This document shows, one piece after another, positions 35,122 to 43,703 of a DNA stretch of 64,000 nt. This stretch comes from Halomonas ventosae (GTDB lineage: Bacteria; Pseudomonadota; Gammaproteobacteria; Pseudomonadales; Halomonadaceae), in contig NZ_SNZJ01000002.1 of assembly GCF_004363555.1 (NCBI RefSeq), positions 1 to 64,000 of the forward strand, read 5' to 3'. Under the pieces are notes generated by a model. The model was given only the letters and a program-made list of their open reading frames with translations, had not been told where the DNA came from and ran no database searches. The stretch's first letter is position 1. The number at the start of each line of letters is the position of its first letter. Both the position numbers and the translations under genes were made by a program.

Positions 35122-36428
35122 TGACCGAGATTCGTCGTCGCGACCCACGCCGCGAGTGGGTCGCCCGCAACCGCCTGCACCCCGAGCACGCCAGTGTGCT
35201 GGCCGCCCTTGGCGACATCGGGGGCCGCGGGGCCGCCAGCGAGTGGCTGGGCCCCCAGGGGGTGGTGCGCAGGAACCCCCACGCCGTCGGCTTCATCGGC
35301 CCCAATGGCGTCAGGCGTATCGATCGCAGCGGCGCCCAGCAGGGCGGCGAGGCCCCGGGGGGGACCCGCCAGGCGGTCAAGGATGATCGCCGCCGTGTCG
35401 AGATTCCCGAGCCCGCCTTCCTGGTCGCCGTGGTGCCGGACATGGCCGGCGGGCGCCTCTCCGGCCATGACAAGGACCTGCTGGGCCTGGCGCGGCGCCT
35501 GGCCGATGCCGACCCCGAACGGCCCGGCGCCGTGCTGGCCGTGATATTTGGGCAGCACAAGGGCGAGGGGGGCGGCGAGATGAAAGAGCAGGCCTTCGGC
35601 GAGGCAGGCATCGATCGGGTCCTGCACCTGGAGGACGATGCCTATGCCGGCTTCGCCCCCGAGGCGCGCCTGGCGGCGCTCTCCGCCGTGGAGCGGGAGT
35701 GGGCGCCGCGCCACTGGCTGCTGCCCGACTCCCCCCTGGGGGGTGCCGACCTGGGGCGGCGCCTGGCCGCCCGGCTGGGGGAGCGGCCGGCGACCGGTGT
35801 CTGGCAACTGGAGGCCGACGCCGGGAGTCCGCTGGGATGGCGCTGTACCGCCCGGGGCGCGGCGGAGAGCCTGGATATCCTGCGCCCCCTGCCGCGCGTC
35901 GCCCTGGCGCTGGCCGAGTGTGCCGAGCCGGTGGACGAGACCCGTCACGCCGCCGAGCCGCTGGCGCTCGGCAGCGAGCTGCCCGCGCTCCTGTCGCGTG
36001 TCGAGGACCTGGGGCAGGTGGCGGTGGACCCCGCCGGGGTGGCCCTGGCCGAGGCAGAGTTCATCCTGTCTGGGGGCAATGGCGTCAAGGACTGGGACGG
36101 CTTCCACCACGCCGCCAGGATGCTGGGGGCGACGGAAGGGGCCTCCCGTGTGGCGGTGGACGACGGCCACATGGCCCGCGACCGCCAGGTCGGCGCCACC
36201 GGCACTTGGGTCACGGCCCGGGTCTATCTGGCCGTGGGCATTTCGGGGGCCATCCAGCACCTGCAGGGCATCCAGGGCTGCGACAAGGTCGTGGCCATCA
36301 ACATGGATTCCGGCTGCGACATGATCAAGCGCGCCGACCTGGCGGTGATCGGCGATTCGGCCCCGGTGCTCGAGGCGCTGGTGGCCCTGGTGGAGCAGGC
36401 AAGGGAGGAGAAGCGTGATGCAGCCTGA
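35121..36428 (+). CDS. etfA: electron transfer flavoprotein, alpha subunit
   Basis: 435 residues, longer than the usual about 310, because of a 100-residue N-terminal extension as in the Pseudomonas dgc-linked ETF. The FAD domain is C-terminal (about 300-430): ILSGGNGVKDWDGFHHAARM, RQVGATGTW, VGISGAIQHLQGIQGCDK and AINMDSGCDMIKRADLAVIGD. Here RQVGATGTW replaces the usual QVGQTGK. It receives electrons from dimethylglycine oxidation for transfer to DgcB or ETF-QO. It starts at the ATG sharing its A with the dgcB stop (1-bp overlap) and overlaps the beta-subunit start by 14 bp. Confidence 0.9.
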   Translation: MTEIRRRDPRREWVARNRLHPEHASVLAALGDIGGRGAASEWLGPQGVVRRNPHAVGFIGPNGVRRIDRSGAQQGGEAPGGTRQAVKDDRRRVEIPEPAFLVAVVPDMAGGRLSGHDKDLLGLARRLADADPERPGAVLAVIFGQHKGEGGGEMKEQAFGEAGIDRVLHLEDDAYAGFAPEARLAALSAVEREWAPRHWLLPDSPLGGADLGRRLAARLGERPATGVWQLEADAGSPLGWRCTARGAAESLDILRPLPRVALALAECAEPVDETRHAAEPLALGSELPALLSRVEDLGQVAVDPAGVALAEAEFILSGGNGVKDWDGFHHAARMLGATEGASRVAVDDGHMARDRQVGATGTWVTARVYLAVGISGAIQHLQGIQGCDKVVAINMDSGCDMIKRADLAVIGDSAPVLEALVALVEQAREEKRDAA

Positions 36429-37224
36429 GAAGAGTATGGCCCCGGCCCTGGCGGTAACCGTGCTGGTCTCCGTCGGTCGCCACCCGTTGACCGGCCGTCG
36501 CCGGCGTGCCGACCGGGACGCTCGCGGCGTGGAGCTGGCGTGCTCGGCCCCGGGGGCCAAGGTCAGCCTGCTGCATGCCGGCGTCCTCGACGAGGCCAGC
36601 GAGGCGGCCCTGCGCGACTACCTTGGCATGGGCTTCGAGGCGCTGACGCTGATCGAGCAGGCGCCGGGTGCCGACGTGCTGCCGGCCCTGGCCGAGCGCC
36701 TCGAGGCGGCCGCACCGCAGCTGGTGATTGCCGGGGAGCGGGCCGAGCAGGGCGAGGGCTCCGGCCTGCTGCCCTACCTGCTGGCCGAGCGCCTCGGCTG
36801 GCCCCTGGTCAATGGTCTGGCGGCGGTGGAAGGGGTCGAGGACGGCATCGCCACCCTGTTGCAGGCGCTGCCCCGCGGTCAGCGGCGTCGCCTCAGGGTC
36901 CGCCTGCCGGCCATCCTTACCGTGGACGCAGCGGCCCCGGCAGCTCGCCAGAGCGCCTTTGGACCGGCGCGGCGTGGGCGGCTGGAGGTCGCCGAGGCCC
37001 CGGTGGTCGAGGACCCTGCGCTGGCCGAGTGGCAGATGGTCCCGGCCCGCAAGCGGCCCAAGCGGCTCAAGATCGTCAAGGCCGCCTCGGCGCGGGAGCG
37101 CTTCAAGGCCGCGGCGGCCAAGGCCGAAGGCGGGGGGGGACAGGTGCTTGCCGACGCCACGCCGGAGCAGGGCGCCGAGGCGATCCTCAAGCTGCTGCGC
37201 GAAGAGGGCGTCCTGACCCGCTGA
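36415..37224 (+). CDS. etfB: electron transfer flavoprotein, beta subunit
   Basis: 269-residue ETF beta subunit, partner of the alpha chain encoded just upstream. The usual N-terminal AMP-binding motif is divergent (VLVSVGRHPLTGRRRRADRD), and the segment VIAGERAEQGEGSGLLPYLLAERLGWP (split over about 103-130) is conserved in the catabolic ETFs. A basic stretch KRPKRLKIVKAASARER lies near 220-236. The start may be GTG at 36415 or ATG at 36418. It ends the dgc operon, with a strong hairpin 20 bp after the stop. Confidence 0.88.
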   Translation: MMQPEKSMAPALAVTVLVSVGRHPLTGRRRRADRDARGVELACSAPGAKVSLLHAGVLDEASEAALRDYLGMGFEALTLIEQAPGADVLPALAERLEAAAPQLVIAGERAEQGEGSGLLPYLLAERLGWPLVNGLAAVEGVEDGIATLLQALPRGQRRRLRVRLPAILTVDAAAPAARQSAFGPARRGRLEVAEAPVVEDPALAEWQMVPARKRPKRLKIVKAASARERFKAAAAKAEGGGGQVLADATPEQGAEAILKLLREEGVLTR

Positions 37225-37243
37225 TCATGCGGCCGGCCAGACG

Positions 37244-37276
37244 ACGACAGCCCCGGCCAGGTGCCGGGGCTGTCGT
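37244..37276. terminator. terminator after the dgc-etf operon
   Basis: ACGACAGCCCCGG (37244-37256) pairs perfectly with CCGGGGCTGTCGT (37264-37276) across a 7-base loop. It sits between the convergent etfB and IalB-like genes and can serve both. Confidence 0.75.
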
Positions 37277-37298
37277 GCTTGCGGGGCAGGTTCGACCG

Positions 37299-37832
37299 TC
37301 AGGGCGCGATGCGCTGGCTGGCGTCGGTGAAGCCCATCAGGGAGATGTCCAGGTCCATGCGGTTGCCGCGCGGCCCGATCAGGCTGAGGGTCGCGCTGCT
37401 GCCGCCGCGCAGCGCCTGGAGCATCGAGGGCTCGAGGGGCAGGTCGGCGCGGCAGCTCTGCTCCAGGCAGACCTGGTAGGGGAACTGGGCCGGCTCGCCG
37501 CCGCCCACGCTCAGCTGCAGGCCAGGGGCGAGGCGCACGCCCAGCGGCAGCAGGAAGGTCATCGCCGGGCGTCCCTCGAGCTCCGGGGGGTAGCCCACGA
37601 TCACCCGCATCAGGGGGTCATTGCTGTCCGGATTGGTGACCAGCTGGCTCATGGTGCAAGCCCCCTGGCTGCCCTCGGGCGGGCAGATCACCTCCCAGTC
37701 CCGGAACTGTTCGGTCTCGACATCGGCACCGGGGCTCCCAGGGGAGGCCTGCTGGGCGACGGCGTGAGAAGCCAGGGCCATCAGCGACAGCAGGGTGGTC
37801 AGGCACAGGCGTCTTGCGAAACGGGTCGTCAT
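37299..37832 (-). CDS. invasion-associated locus B (IalB) family protein
   Basis: 177-residue secreted protein with a signal peptide (RLCLTTLLSLMALASHAVAQ). The IalB family is marked by FRDWEVICPPEGSQGACTM, GVRLAPGLQLSVGGGEP and PYQVCLEQSCRADLPL. Four cysteines (ICPP/GACTM and VCLEQSC) probably form two disulfides. In free-living bacteria these proteins are periplasmic or outer-membrane-associated with unknown function; the name comes from Bartonella. It is monocistronic, convergent with the dgc operon. No link to betaine metabolism is evident. Confidence 0.85.
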   Translation of the reverse strand: MTTRFARRLCLTTLLSLMALASHAVAQQASPGSPGADVETEQFRDWEVICPPEGSQGACTMSQLVTNPDSNDPLMRVIVGYPPELEGRPAMTFLLPLGVRLAPGLQLSVGGGEPAQFPYQVCLEQSCRADLPLEPSMLQALRGGSSATLSLIGPRGNRMDLDISLMGFTDASQRIAP

Positions 37833-38002
37833 GGGGGTGTTCCTCCTTGGCGTGGGTGGCCATGAACGCTGGGTCGGTGGGTGTCACAGCGGTATTCACC
37901 CGATGTCCCGGTGGATACCGAGAGGATAACCATGCCTGCTTGACCCCGCGAGGTCGAGCCCAGGGCCGCTTCTGCCATGAGATGCGGCAGTCAACGACAA
38001 GA

Positions 38003-38022
38003 ACCCCGGCGGGTGCCGGGGT
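38003..38022. terminator. terminator of the second BCCT gene
   Basis: ACCCCGGC (38003-38010), loop GGGT and GCCGGGGT (38015-38022) form a perfect 8-bp hairpin, 25 bp beyond the leftward BCCT stop; on that strand it is followed by TTCTTG. Confidence 0.65.
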
Positions 38023-38046
38023 CGTCGCTTCAAGGGAAGGGCAGGG

Positions 38047-39624
38047 TCAAGCAGTCGGGAGGAGCCCGGGGCGGCGCTGCTCCTCGTGCAGCCCCTTGAC
38101 CAGGCTGAACGCCATCATCAGAAGGATCAGGGTGAAGGGCAGCCCGGTGGCCACGGCGCCGGCCTGCAGGGCGCCGAGTGCGGCGTCGCCGCCGCCGTAG
38201 AGCAGGATCCCGGCGATCACCCCTTCCAGGGTGGCCCAGAAGACCCGCTGGCTGCGCGGGGCATCGGTCTTGCCGCCGGCGGTGATGCTGTCGATCACCA
38301 GCGAGCCGGAGTCCGACGAGGTGACGAAGAAGATCAGCACCAGCAGGATCGCCAGGCTGGAGGTCAGGGTGGTCAACGGCAGCTGCTCGAGCATCTGGAA
38401 CATCGCCAGGGAGACGTCACTGATGCCATTGGCCAGCTCGCCGACCCCGGCCGCGGACTGGGCCAGGGCGGTGCCGCCGAAGGCGCTCATCCAGACGATG
38501 GTGACCAGGGTCGGTACCACCAGTACGGCGGTCAGGAACTCGCGGACCGTGCGCCCGCGTGAGACCCGGGCGATGAACATGCCGACGAAGGGCGACCAGG
38601 AGATCCACCAGGCCCAGTAGAACACCGTCCAGCCGTGGTACCAGGTGGTGTCGTCGCGGCCGATCCAGTTGGAGAGCGGCACGACATGGCTGACATAGGC
38701 CAGGGTGGTGTCCCACAGCCCGTTCAGGAACAGCAGGGTGGAGCCGGTGATCACCACGAAGGCCAGCAGGGCGAAGGCGATCACCATGTTGATGTTGGAG
38801 AACAGCTTCACGCCCCCGTCGATGCCCCGCCATACCGAGAACAGCGCGACCACCGTGACGCCGACGATGATGGCGATCTGGGTGCCGAGGGTGTTGGGCA
38901 CGTCGAACAGGTAGTTGAGACCGCCGGCGGCCTGGGAGGCCCCGAAACCCAGGGAGGTGGCCAGGCCGAAGATGGTCGCCAGCACCGCGGTGATGTCGAT
39001 CAGGTGGCCGGCCCAGCCACGTGCCCGGTCACCCAGCAGCGGGGTGAAGGCGGAGCGCAGGGTCAGGGGCAGACCGCGGTTGTAGGCGAAGAAGGCCAGG
39101 GAGAGGCCCACCACGGCGTAGATGGCCCAGGGGTGCAGGCCCCAGTGGAACATGGTGGCGCCCATGGCGGCACGAGCCCCTTCCGGGGTGCCGGCGGAGG
39201 CGTTCAGCGGCGTGCCGTACCAGTCGGTGTAGTAGGCCACCGGCTCGGCCACGCTCCAGAACATCAGGCCGATGCCCATGCCGGCGGCAAACAGCATGGC
39301 GAACCAGGAGATCGTCGAGTACTCGGGTCTCGCCTGGTCGCCGCCCAGCCGGATGCGCCCCACCGGCAGCACGATCAGCGCCAGGCAGAGCAGCACGAAG
39401 AGGTTGCCGGCGATCATGAACAGCCAGTCGAAGTGCTCGATGGACCAGCCCCGGGCGGCCGTCAACTGGGTGTTGGCGGCATCGGGGTAGACCAGGGCAT
39501 AGAGGATGAAGGCCAGGATAGCCAAGGCGGAGAGGGGAAAGACGGGGTTGTGGAAGTCCAGCCCCAGTATCTGTGTGTTGTCCTGTCCCGGGGACAGGAC
39601 AAGGGCATCGTCGTTGTCGCGCAT
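38047..39624 (-). CDS. BCCT-family betaine/choline transporter
   Basis: 525-residue carrier with about 12 helices. It keeps the full betaine box of the family: GMGIGLMFWSVAEP and YWAWWISWSPFVGMF, with all three aromatic-cage tryptophans (W-W-x-x-W) as in BetP. It is therefore the best candidate in the window for uptake of glycine betaine or a similar trimethylammonium compound as a nutrient. It lacks a long regulatory C-terminal tail like that of BetP, so osmotic activation of that kind is not suggested. Its leader has TTGTTGTT on the plus strand (AACAACAA in the mRNA) about 15 bp from the start. Divergent from fdhA. Confidence 0.9.
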   Translation of the reverse strand: MRDNDDALVLSPGQDNTQILGLDFHNPVFPLSALAILAFILYALVYPDAANTQLTAARGWSIEHFDWLFMIAGNLFVLLCLALIVLPVGRIRLGGDQARPEYSTISWFAMLFAAGMGIGLMFWSVAEPVAYYTDWYGTPLNASAGTPEGARAAMGATMFHWGLHPWAIYAVVGLSLAFFAYNRGLPLTLRSAFTPLLGDRARGWAGHLIDITAVLATIFGLATSLGFGASQAAGGLNYLFDVPNTLGTQIAIIVGVTVVALFSVWRGIDGGVKLFSNINMVIAFALLAFVVITGSTLLFLNGLWDTTLAYVSHVVPLSNWIGRDDTTWYHGWTVFYWAWWISWSPFVGMFIARVSRGRTVREFLTAVLVVPTLVTIVWMSAFGGTALAQSAAGVGELANGISDVSLAMFQMLEQLPLTTLTSSLAILLVLIFFVTSSDSGSLVIDSITAGGKTDAPRSQRVFWATLEGVIAGILLYGGGDAALGALQAGAVATGLPFTLILLMMAFSLVKGLHEEQRRPGLLPTA

Positions 39625-39639
39625 CGAGGGATCTCGCTG

Positions 39640-39647
39640 TTGTTGTT
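39640..39647 (-). promoter_or_regulatory. AACAACAA motif ahead of the second BCCT gene
   Basis: On the minus strand AACAACAA lies 15 bp before the BCCT start codon, next to the ribosome site. It fits the AANAANAA motif bound by Hfq/Crc and recurs before other catabolic genes here. Confidence 0.45.
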
Positions 39648-39915
39648 GGACGCCGCTTCTGGAAACGGCGATGGGGAGCCCTCGGGAGTGTCGCTACCCG
39701 CGGGTCCGAGCATTGTTGGGTCAGGGGGTGGGCAGCAGTGTCCTGAAAGCGACCTGCAGCTGCCTGTCGGCTCATCAGCCAGCGACGATGTCTCGAACAG
39801 GCATGCGAGTGCCTCTATGGAGAAAATGGACCGCTCTGGAGGGCCTAGGCTGGAGCAGCGGAAGCCTCCGCCACGCCACAACGCCGTCCGTTACAACAAC
39901 ATCGAGGAGCCAGCC

Positions 39916-41109
39916 ATGAGTGCAGCCAACCGCGGAGTCGTCTACAAGGGCCCGGGTAACGTCGCCGTCGAATCCATCGCCTATCCGGAACTCGCCCTCG
40001 GCAATCGCAAGTGCGACCACGGCGTGATCCTGAAGGTCGTCACCACCAACATCTGCGGCAGCGACCAGCACATGGTGCGCGGGCGCACCACCGCGCCCTC
40101 CGGCCTGGTGCTGGGCCACGAGATCACCGGCCTGGTCATCGAGGCCGGCCGCGACGTCGAGTTCATCAAACCGGGTGACCTGGTATCCGTGCCGTTCAAT
40201 ATCGCCTGCGGGCGCTGCCGCAACTGCAAGGAGGGCCGGACCGGGATCTGTCTCAACGTCAATCCGGCACGCCCGGGGGCGGCCTACGGCTACGTCGACA
40301 TGGGCGGCTGGGTCGGCGGCCAGACCGAGTACGTCATGGTGCCCTATGCGGACTTCAACCTGCTGAAGTTCCCGGATGCCGACCAGGCCATGGAGAAGAT
40401 CCGTGACCTGACCCTGCTCTCCGACATCTTCCCCACCGGTTTCCATGGCTGTGTGACCGCGGGCGTCGGGCCGGGCAGCACGGTCTACATTGCCGGTGCC
40501 GGCCCGGTGGGCCTGGCGGCGGCGGTCTCCGCCCAGCTGCTGGGGGCCGCCTGCGTGATCGTGGGTGACATGATCGAGGAGCGCCTGGCCCAGGCCCGCA
40601 GCTTCGGCTGCGAGACCCTCGACCTGACCCAGGAGGGCGACATGGCCGACCGGATCGAGGCGATCCTCGGTGAGCGCGAGGTCGATGCCTTCGTCGACTG
40701 CGTAGGCTTCGAGGCCCATGCCTGTGGCTGCAACCACGGCAAGGAGGCCCCCGCCACCGTGCTCAACTCTGCCATGTCGCTGACCCGGGCCGGCGGCCAG
40801 ATCGGCATCCCCGGCCTCTACGTGACCGAGGACCCCGGCGCGGCCGACGACGCCGCCAAGCAGGGAGCCCTGAGCATGCGCTTCGGCCTGGGCTGGGCCA
40901 AGTCGCATAGCTTCCATACCGGCCAGTGCCCGGTGATGAAGTACCACCGGCCGCTGATGCAGGCGATCCTCTTCGGCAAGGTGGATATTGCCGATGCGGT
41001 CAATGTCCAGATGATCACCCTGGACGATGCCCCGAAGGGCTACGCCGATTTCGACGGCGGTGCCGCGAAGAAATTCGTCATCGACCCCCATGGCAGCGTG
41101 GCCGCGTAA
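39916..41109 (+). CDS. fdhA: glutathione-independent formaldehyde dehydrogenase
   Basis: 397-residue zinc alcohol-dehydrogenase-family enzyme oxidising formaldehyde to formate with tightly bound NAD (EC 1.2.1.46), as in Pseudomonas putida (399 residues). Catalytic zinc ligands lie in NICGSDQH and LGHEITG, structural zinc cysteines in CGRCRNCKEGRTGIC (about 98-112), and the NAD motif in AGAGPVGLAAAV (about 190). It removes formaldehyde released by GbcAB, DgcAB and sarcosine oxidase. GAGGAG precedes the ATG at 39916; a much longer in-frame reading upstream overlaps the BCCT gene and is not coding. ACAACAACAT lies in the leader. Confidence 0.94.
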   Translation: MSAANRGVVYKGPGNVAVESIAYPELALGNRKCDHGVILKVVTTNICGSDQHMVRGRTTAPSGLVLGHEITGLVIEAGRDVEFIKPGDLVSVPFNIACGRCRNCKEGRTGICLNVNPARPGAAYGYVDMGGWVGGQTEYVMVPYADFNLLKFPDADQAMEKIRDLTLLSDIFPTGFHGCVTAGVGPGSTVYIAGAGPVGLAAAVSAQLLGAACVIVGDMIEERLAQARSFGCETLDLTQEGDMADRIEAILGEREVDAFVDCVGFEAHACGCNHGKEAPATVLNSAMSLTRAGGQIGIPGLYVTEDPGAADDAAKQGALSMRFGLGWAKSHSFHTGQCPVMKYHRPLMQAILFGKVDIADAVNVQMITLDDAPKGYADFDGGAAKKFVIDPHGSVAA

Positions 41110-41129
41110 GTCAGGAGAGGAACCCGAGT

Positions 41130-41205
41130 TGGCCAACGCCGCACCTTGAAGGCGGTGCGGCGAGCCATTTCGGGATATCGCCCCCCACGGCAGCGTCGCC
41201 GCCTG
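41130..41205 (+). pseudogene. decayed duplicate of the fdhA 3' end
   Basis: Just after fdhA, the sequence at 41151-41205 re-encodes the end of the same gene: GGAASHFG, a 2-base frame break, then IAPHGSVAA and a stop, against GGAAKKFVIDPHGSVAA in fdhA. At DNA level the last 30 bases differ at only 5 positions. Weaker similarity extends back to about 41130. This looks like the remnant of a tandem copy of fdhA that was mostly deleted. It is not translated on its own. Confidence 0.75.
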
Positions 41206-41223
41206 AGCGGCACCTACGCAGGC

Positions 41224-41255
41224 GGCCACGGTCGAGCCAGCGCTCGACCGTGGCC
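41224..41255. terminator. bidirectional terminator between fdhA and LysR
   Basis: GGCCACGGTCGAGC (41224-41237), loop CAGC and GCTCGACCGTGGCC (41242-41255) form a perfect 14-bp stem between convergent genes. No long T-tract, but position and stability favour termination for both. Confidence 0.65.
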
Positions 41256-41271
41256 GTCCCGTCGCCCTCCC

Positions 41272-42159
41272 TCAGCTGCCCCCTTCTGCCAGGTAGGCCA
41301 TCACGTGTCGCTGCATGGCCGCTGCCGCCGGTGACAGGCTGACGCCGGCCCGGCAGATCAGCCCGATCCGGCGCTCCAGTCGGGGCTCCGCCAGCGGCAC
41401 GAAGCGCAGCCGGGCATGCTCCTCCTGGAACGCCAGGCGCGGCAGGGTCGTGATGCCGATGCCCGCCTCCAGCATGGCGGTCAGCGAGATCATGTTGGAG
41501 ATGTACAGGGCACTGTGCTCGAGCAGTTCGGCCGCGGGTGAGCCCTCGAGCAGCCGCGAGGTGCCGTTGCGGATCAGGGCGTGTCCGGCCAGCTCGCGCC
41601 AGTGCAGGGGGTCGCGTCCGGCCAGGGGATGGTCGTCCCGGCACACCACGCCGATCTCGTCGTGCAGCAGCGGGATGAAGTCGAGCCCCTCCTCGGCTTG
41701 CCAGAGGCTGGTGATGCCCAGCTCCACCTCGCCGGCCAGCACCCTCTGGCTCACCAGCTCGGAGTGGCCATCCTGCAGGTTGATCTCGATGCCCGGGTAG
41801 TCGATCACGAAGCTCGCCAGTATGCCGGGCATCAGGCGGCTGGCCACCGAGGGCACCGTGGCGATATCCACGCGACCGGCCTGGTGGCTGGCCATGGCCA
41901 GGGCATCGCGGCTGACCCGGTCGTGGTGGGCCACCAGTTCGCGAAAGCGCGGCAGGCACCATTGCCCGAAGGGCGTCAGCGCGGCCTTGCCGTTGCCCTT
42001 CTCGAAGAGCGGCTGGCCGAGGCGCTCCTCGAGGTCGCGCACCGCCATGGAGATCGCCGGCTGGCTGCGATGCAGGTGCCTGGCCGCGGCATGGAAGCCG
42101 CCCTGGTCGGCGATGGCCAGCACGCAGCGCAGCGGCTGGAGCTTCAGCTCGGGGAGCAT
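41272..42159 (-). CDS. LysR-family regulator of the aldehyde dehydrogenase operon
   Basis: 295-residue LysR-type regulator. The HTH is at about residues 8-66 (LRCVLAIADQGGFHAAARHL; RSQPAISMAVRDLEERLG). The effector domain lies at about 95-290 (GRVDIATVPSVASRLMPGIL). It is divergent from the aldehyde dehydrogenase with only 94 bp between starts, so it very likely controls the operon at 42254-49278. The shared region is AT-rich for this genome (42172-42210), as expected for LysR promoters. The effector is unknown and would be the direct clue to the operon's substrate. Confidence 0.88.
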   Translation of the reverse strand: MLPELKLQPLRCVLAIADQGGFHAAARHLHRSQPAISMAVRDLEERLGQPLFEKGNGKAALTPFGQWCLPRFRELVAHHDRVSRDALAMASHQAGRVDIATVPSVASRLMPGILASFVIDYPGIEINLQDGHSELVSQRVLAGEVELGITSLWQAEEGLDFIPLLHDEIGVVCRDDHPLAGRDPLHWRELAGHALIRNGTSRLLEGSPAAELLEHSALYISNMISLTAMLEAGIGITTLPRLAFQEEHARLRFVPLAEPRLERRIGLICRAGVSLSPAAAAMQRHVMAYLAEGGS

Positions 42160-42253
42160 GGTAAGAGGTCCTGATCATTTTATCGGATTTATTGATTATC
42201 CTTATCTTGGCCACTCTCCTAGGATGGCGTCAACGCTATCCAGGAGGTATCCC

Positions 42254-43693
42254 ATGTCCCAGTCCCATCCGCTTTTCATCGCCGGCCAGTGGCGCGAGGG
42301 CGAGAGCGCCATCGCCAACCACAACCCCTCGGACACCAATGACCTGATCGGCCACTACGCCCAGGCCAGCGTCGCCCAGGTCGGCGAGGCCATCGACGCG
42401 GCCCGGCAGGGCCAGCGCGAGTGGGCCAGGAGTGGCCTGGAGCAGCGCTATGCGGCTCTCATGGCGATCGGCGACGAGCTGGTCGCCCGCAAGGACGAGC
42501 TGGGCCACCTGCTCTCCCGCGAGGAGGGCAAGCCACTGGCCGAGGGGGTGGGCGAGGTCTACCGCTCGGCACAGTTCTTCCACTACTACGCCGCCGAGGT
42601 GCTGCGCCAGCTCGACGAGCGGGTGGACTCGGTGCGCCCCGGTGTCGAGGTGGAAACCCGCCGCGAGCCGGTCGGCGTGGTGGGCGTGATCAGCCCCTGG
42701 AACTTCCCCATGGCCACGGCGGTATGGAAGATCGCCCCGGCGCTGGCCTTCGGCAACGCGGTGGTGTTCAAGCCGGCCAATCTGGTGCCGGCCAGTGCCT
42801 GGGCGCTGACCGAGATCATCAGCCGCCAGTCGCTGCCGCCCGGCACCTTCAACCTGCTGATGGGCCCCGGCGGCAGCGTCGGCGATGCCCTGATCTCGAG
42901 CCCCGACATCCAGGCCCTGAGCTTCACCGGCTCGCTGGAGGTGGGCCGACGCGTGGCGGCCGCCACCGCCGGCAACCTGGTGAAGTGCCAGCTGGAGATG
43001 GGCTCCAAGAATGCGCTGATCGTGGCCGATGATGCCGACCTCGACCTGGCCGTGGAGGCGGCCTTCGCCGGCGCCTACTCCGGCACCGGACAGAAGTGCA
43101 CGGCCTCCTCGCGGCTGATCGTCACCGAGGCGGTCCACGACGCCTTCGTCGAGAAGCTCATCGCCCGGCTGGATCGGGCGACGGTGGGCCATGCCCTGGC
43201 ACAGGGCGTGCAGATCGGCCCGGTGGCGGATGCCCGCCAGCTCGAATCCAACCTGGCCTGGATCGAGCGGGCCCGCGAGCAGGGCGCCATGCTGGCCTAC
43301 GGGGGCGAGCGCCTCGAACGCGAGACCCCGGGCTACTACATGGCGCCGACCCTGTTCACTGACACCACCAACGACATGGCGATCAACCGCGAGGAGGTCT
43401 TCGGGCCCATCGCCTGCGTGATCAAGGTGGCGGATGTCGAGGAGGCCATCGAGACCCTCAACGACACCAATTTCGGCCTGACCGCCGGGATCATCACCGA
43501 TTCCCTGAAACTCGCCAGTGCCTTCAAGGCCCGCGCCGAGACCGGCTGCGTGATGGTCAACCTGGCCACCGCCGGCACCGACTACCACGTGCCGTTCGGG
43601 GGCCGCAAGGACTCGAGCTTCGGTCCCCGCGAGCAGGGTCGCTATGCCCGCGAGTTCTACACCGTGGTCAAGACCTGCTACGTCAAGGCCTGA
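42254..43693 (+). CDS. NAD(P)-dependent aldehyde dehydrogenase, ketoglutarate-semialdehyde type
   Basis: 479-residue ALDH. The catalytic Cys282 is in GQKCTASSRL, the general base Glu in QLEMGSKNAL (about 252-261), and the cofactor motif in SPWNFPMATAVWKIAPALA. The C-terminal phrase FGGRKDSSFGPREQGRYARE and the EMGSKN form (instead of ELGGKN) resemble 2-oxoglutarate semialdehyde (2,5-dioxopentanoate) dehydrogenases. If that match holds, the pathway ends in 2-oxoglutarate. It is the first gene of the operon, 10 bp before the M19 gene. The start at 42254 follows AGGAGG; upstream in-frame codons overlap the LysR gene. Confidence 0.88.
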   Translation: MSQSHPLFIAGQWREGESAIANHNPSDTNDLIGHYAQASVAQVGEAIDAARQGQREWARSGLEQRYAALMAIGDELVARKDELGHLLSREEGKPLAEGVGEVYRSAQFFHYYAAEVLRQLDERVDSVRPGVEVETRREPVGVVGVISPWNFPMATAVWKIAPALAFGNAVVFKPANLVPASAWALTEIISRQSLPPGTFNLLMGPGGSVGDALISSPDIQALSFTGSLEVGRRVAAATAGNLVKCQLEMGSKNALIVADDADLDLAVEAAFAGAYSGTGQKCTASSRLIVTEAVHDAFVEKLIARLDRATVGHALAQGVQIGPVADARQLESNLAWIERAREQGAMLAYGGERLERETPGYYMAPTLFTDTTNDMAINREEVFGPIACVIKVADVEEAIETLNDTNFGLTAGIITDSLKLASAFKARAETGCVMVNLATAGTDYHVPFGGRKDSSFGPREQGRYAREFYTVVKTCYVKA

Positions 43694-43703
43694 GGAGCGC
43701 TCC

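Noticed and set aside
38635..39915. Long in-frame extension upstream of fdhA.
   Set aside because: It runs antisense to the BCCT gene, has biased composition, and FdhA homology starts at 39916 after a ribosome site.
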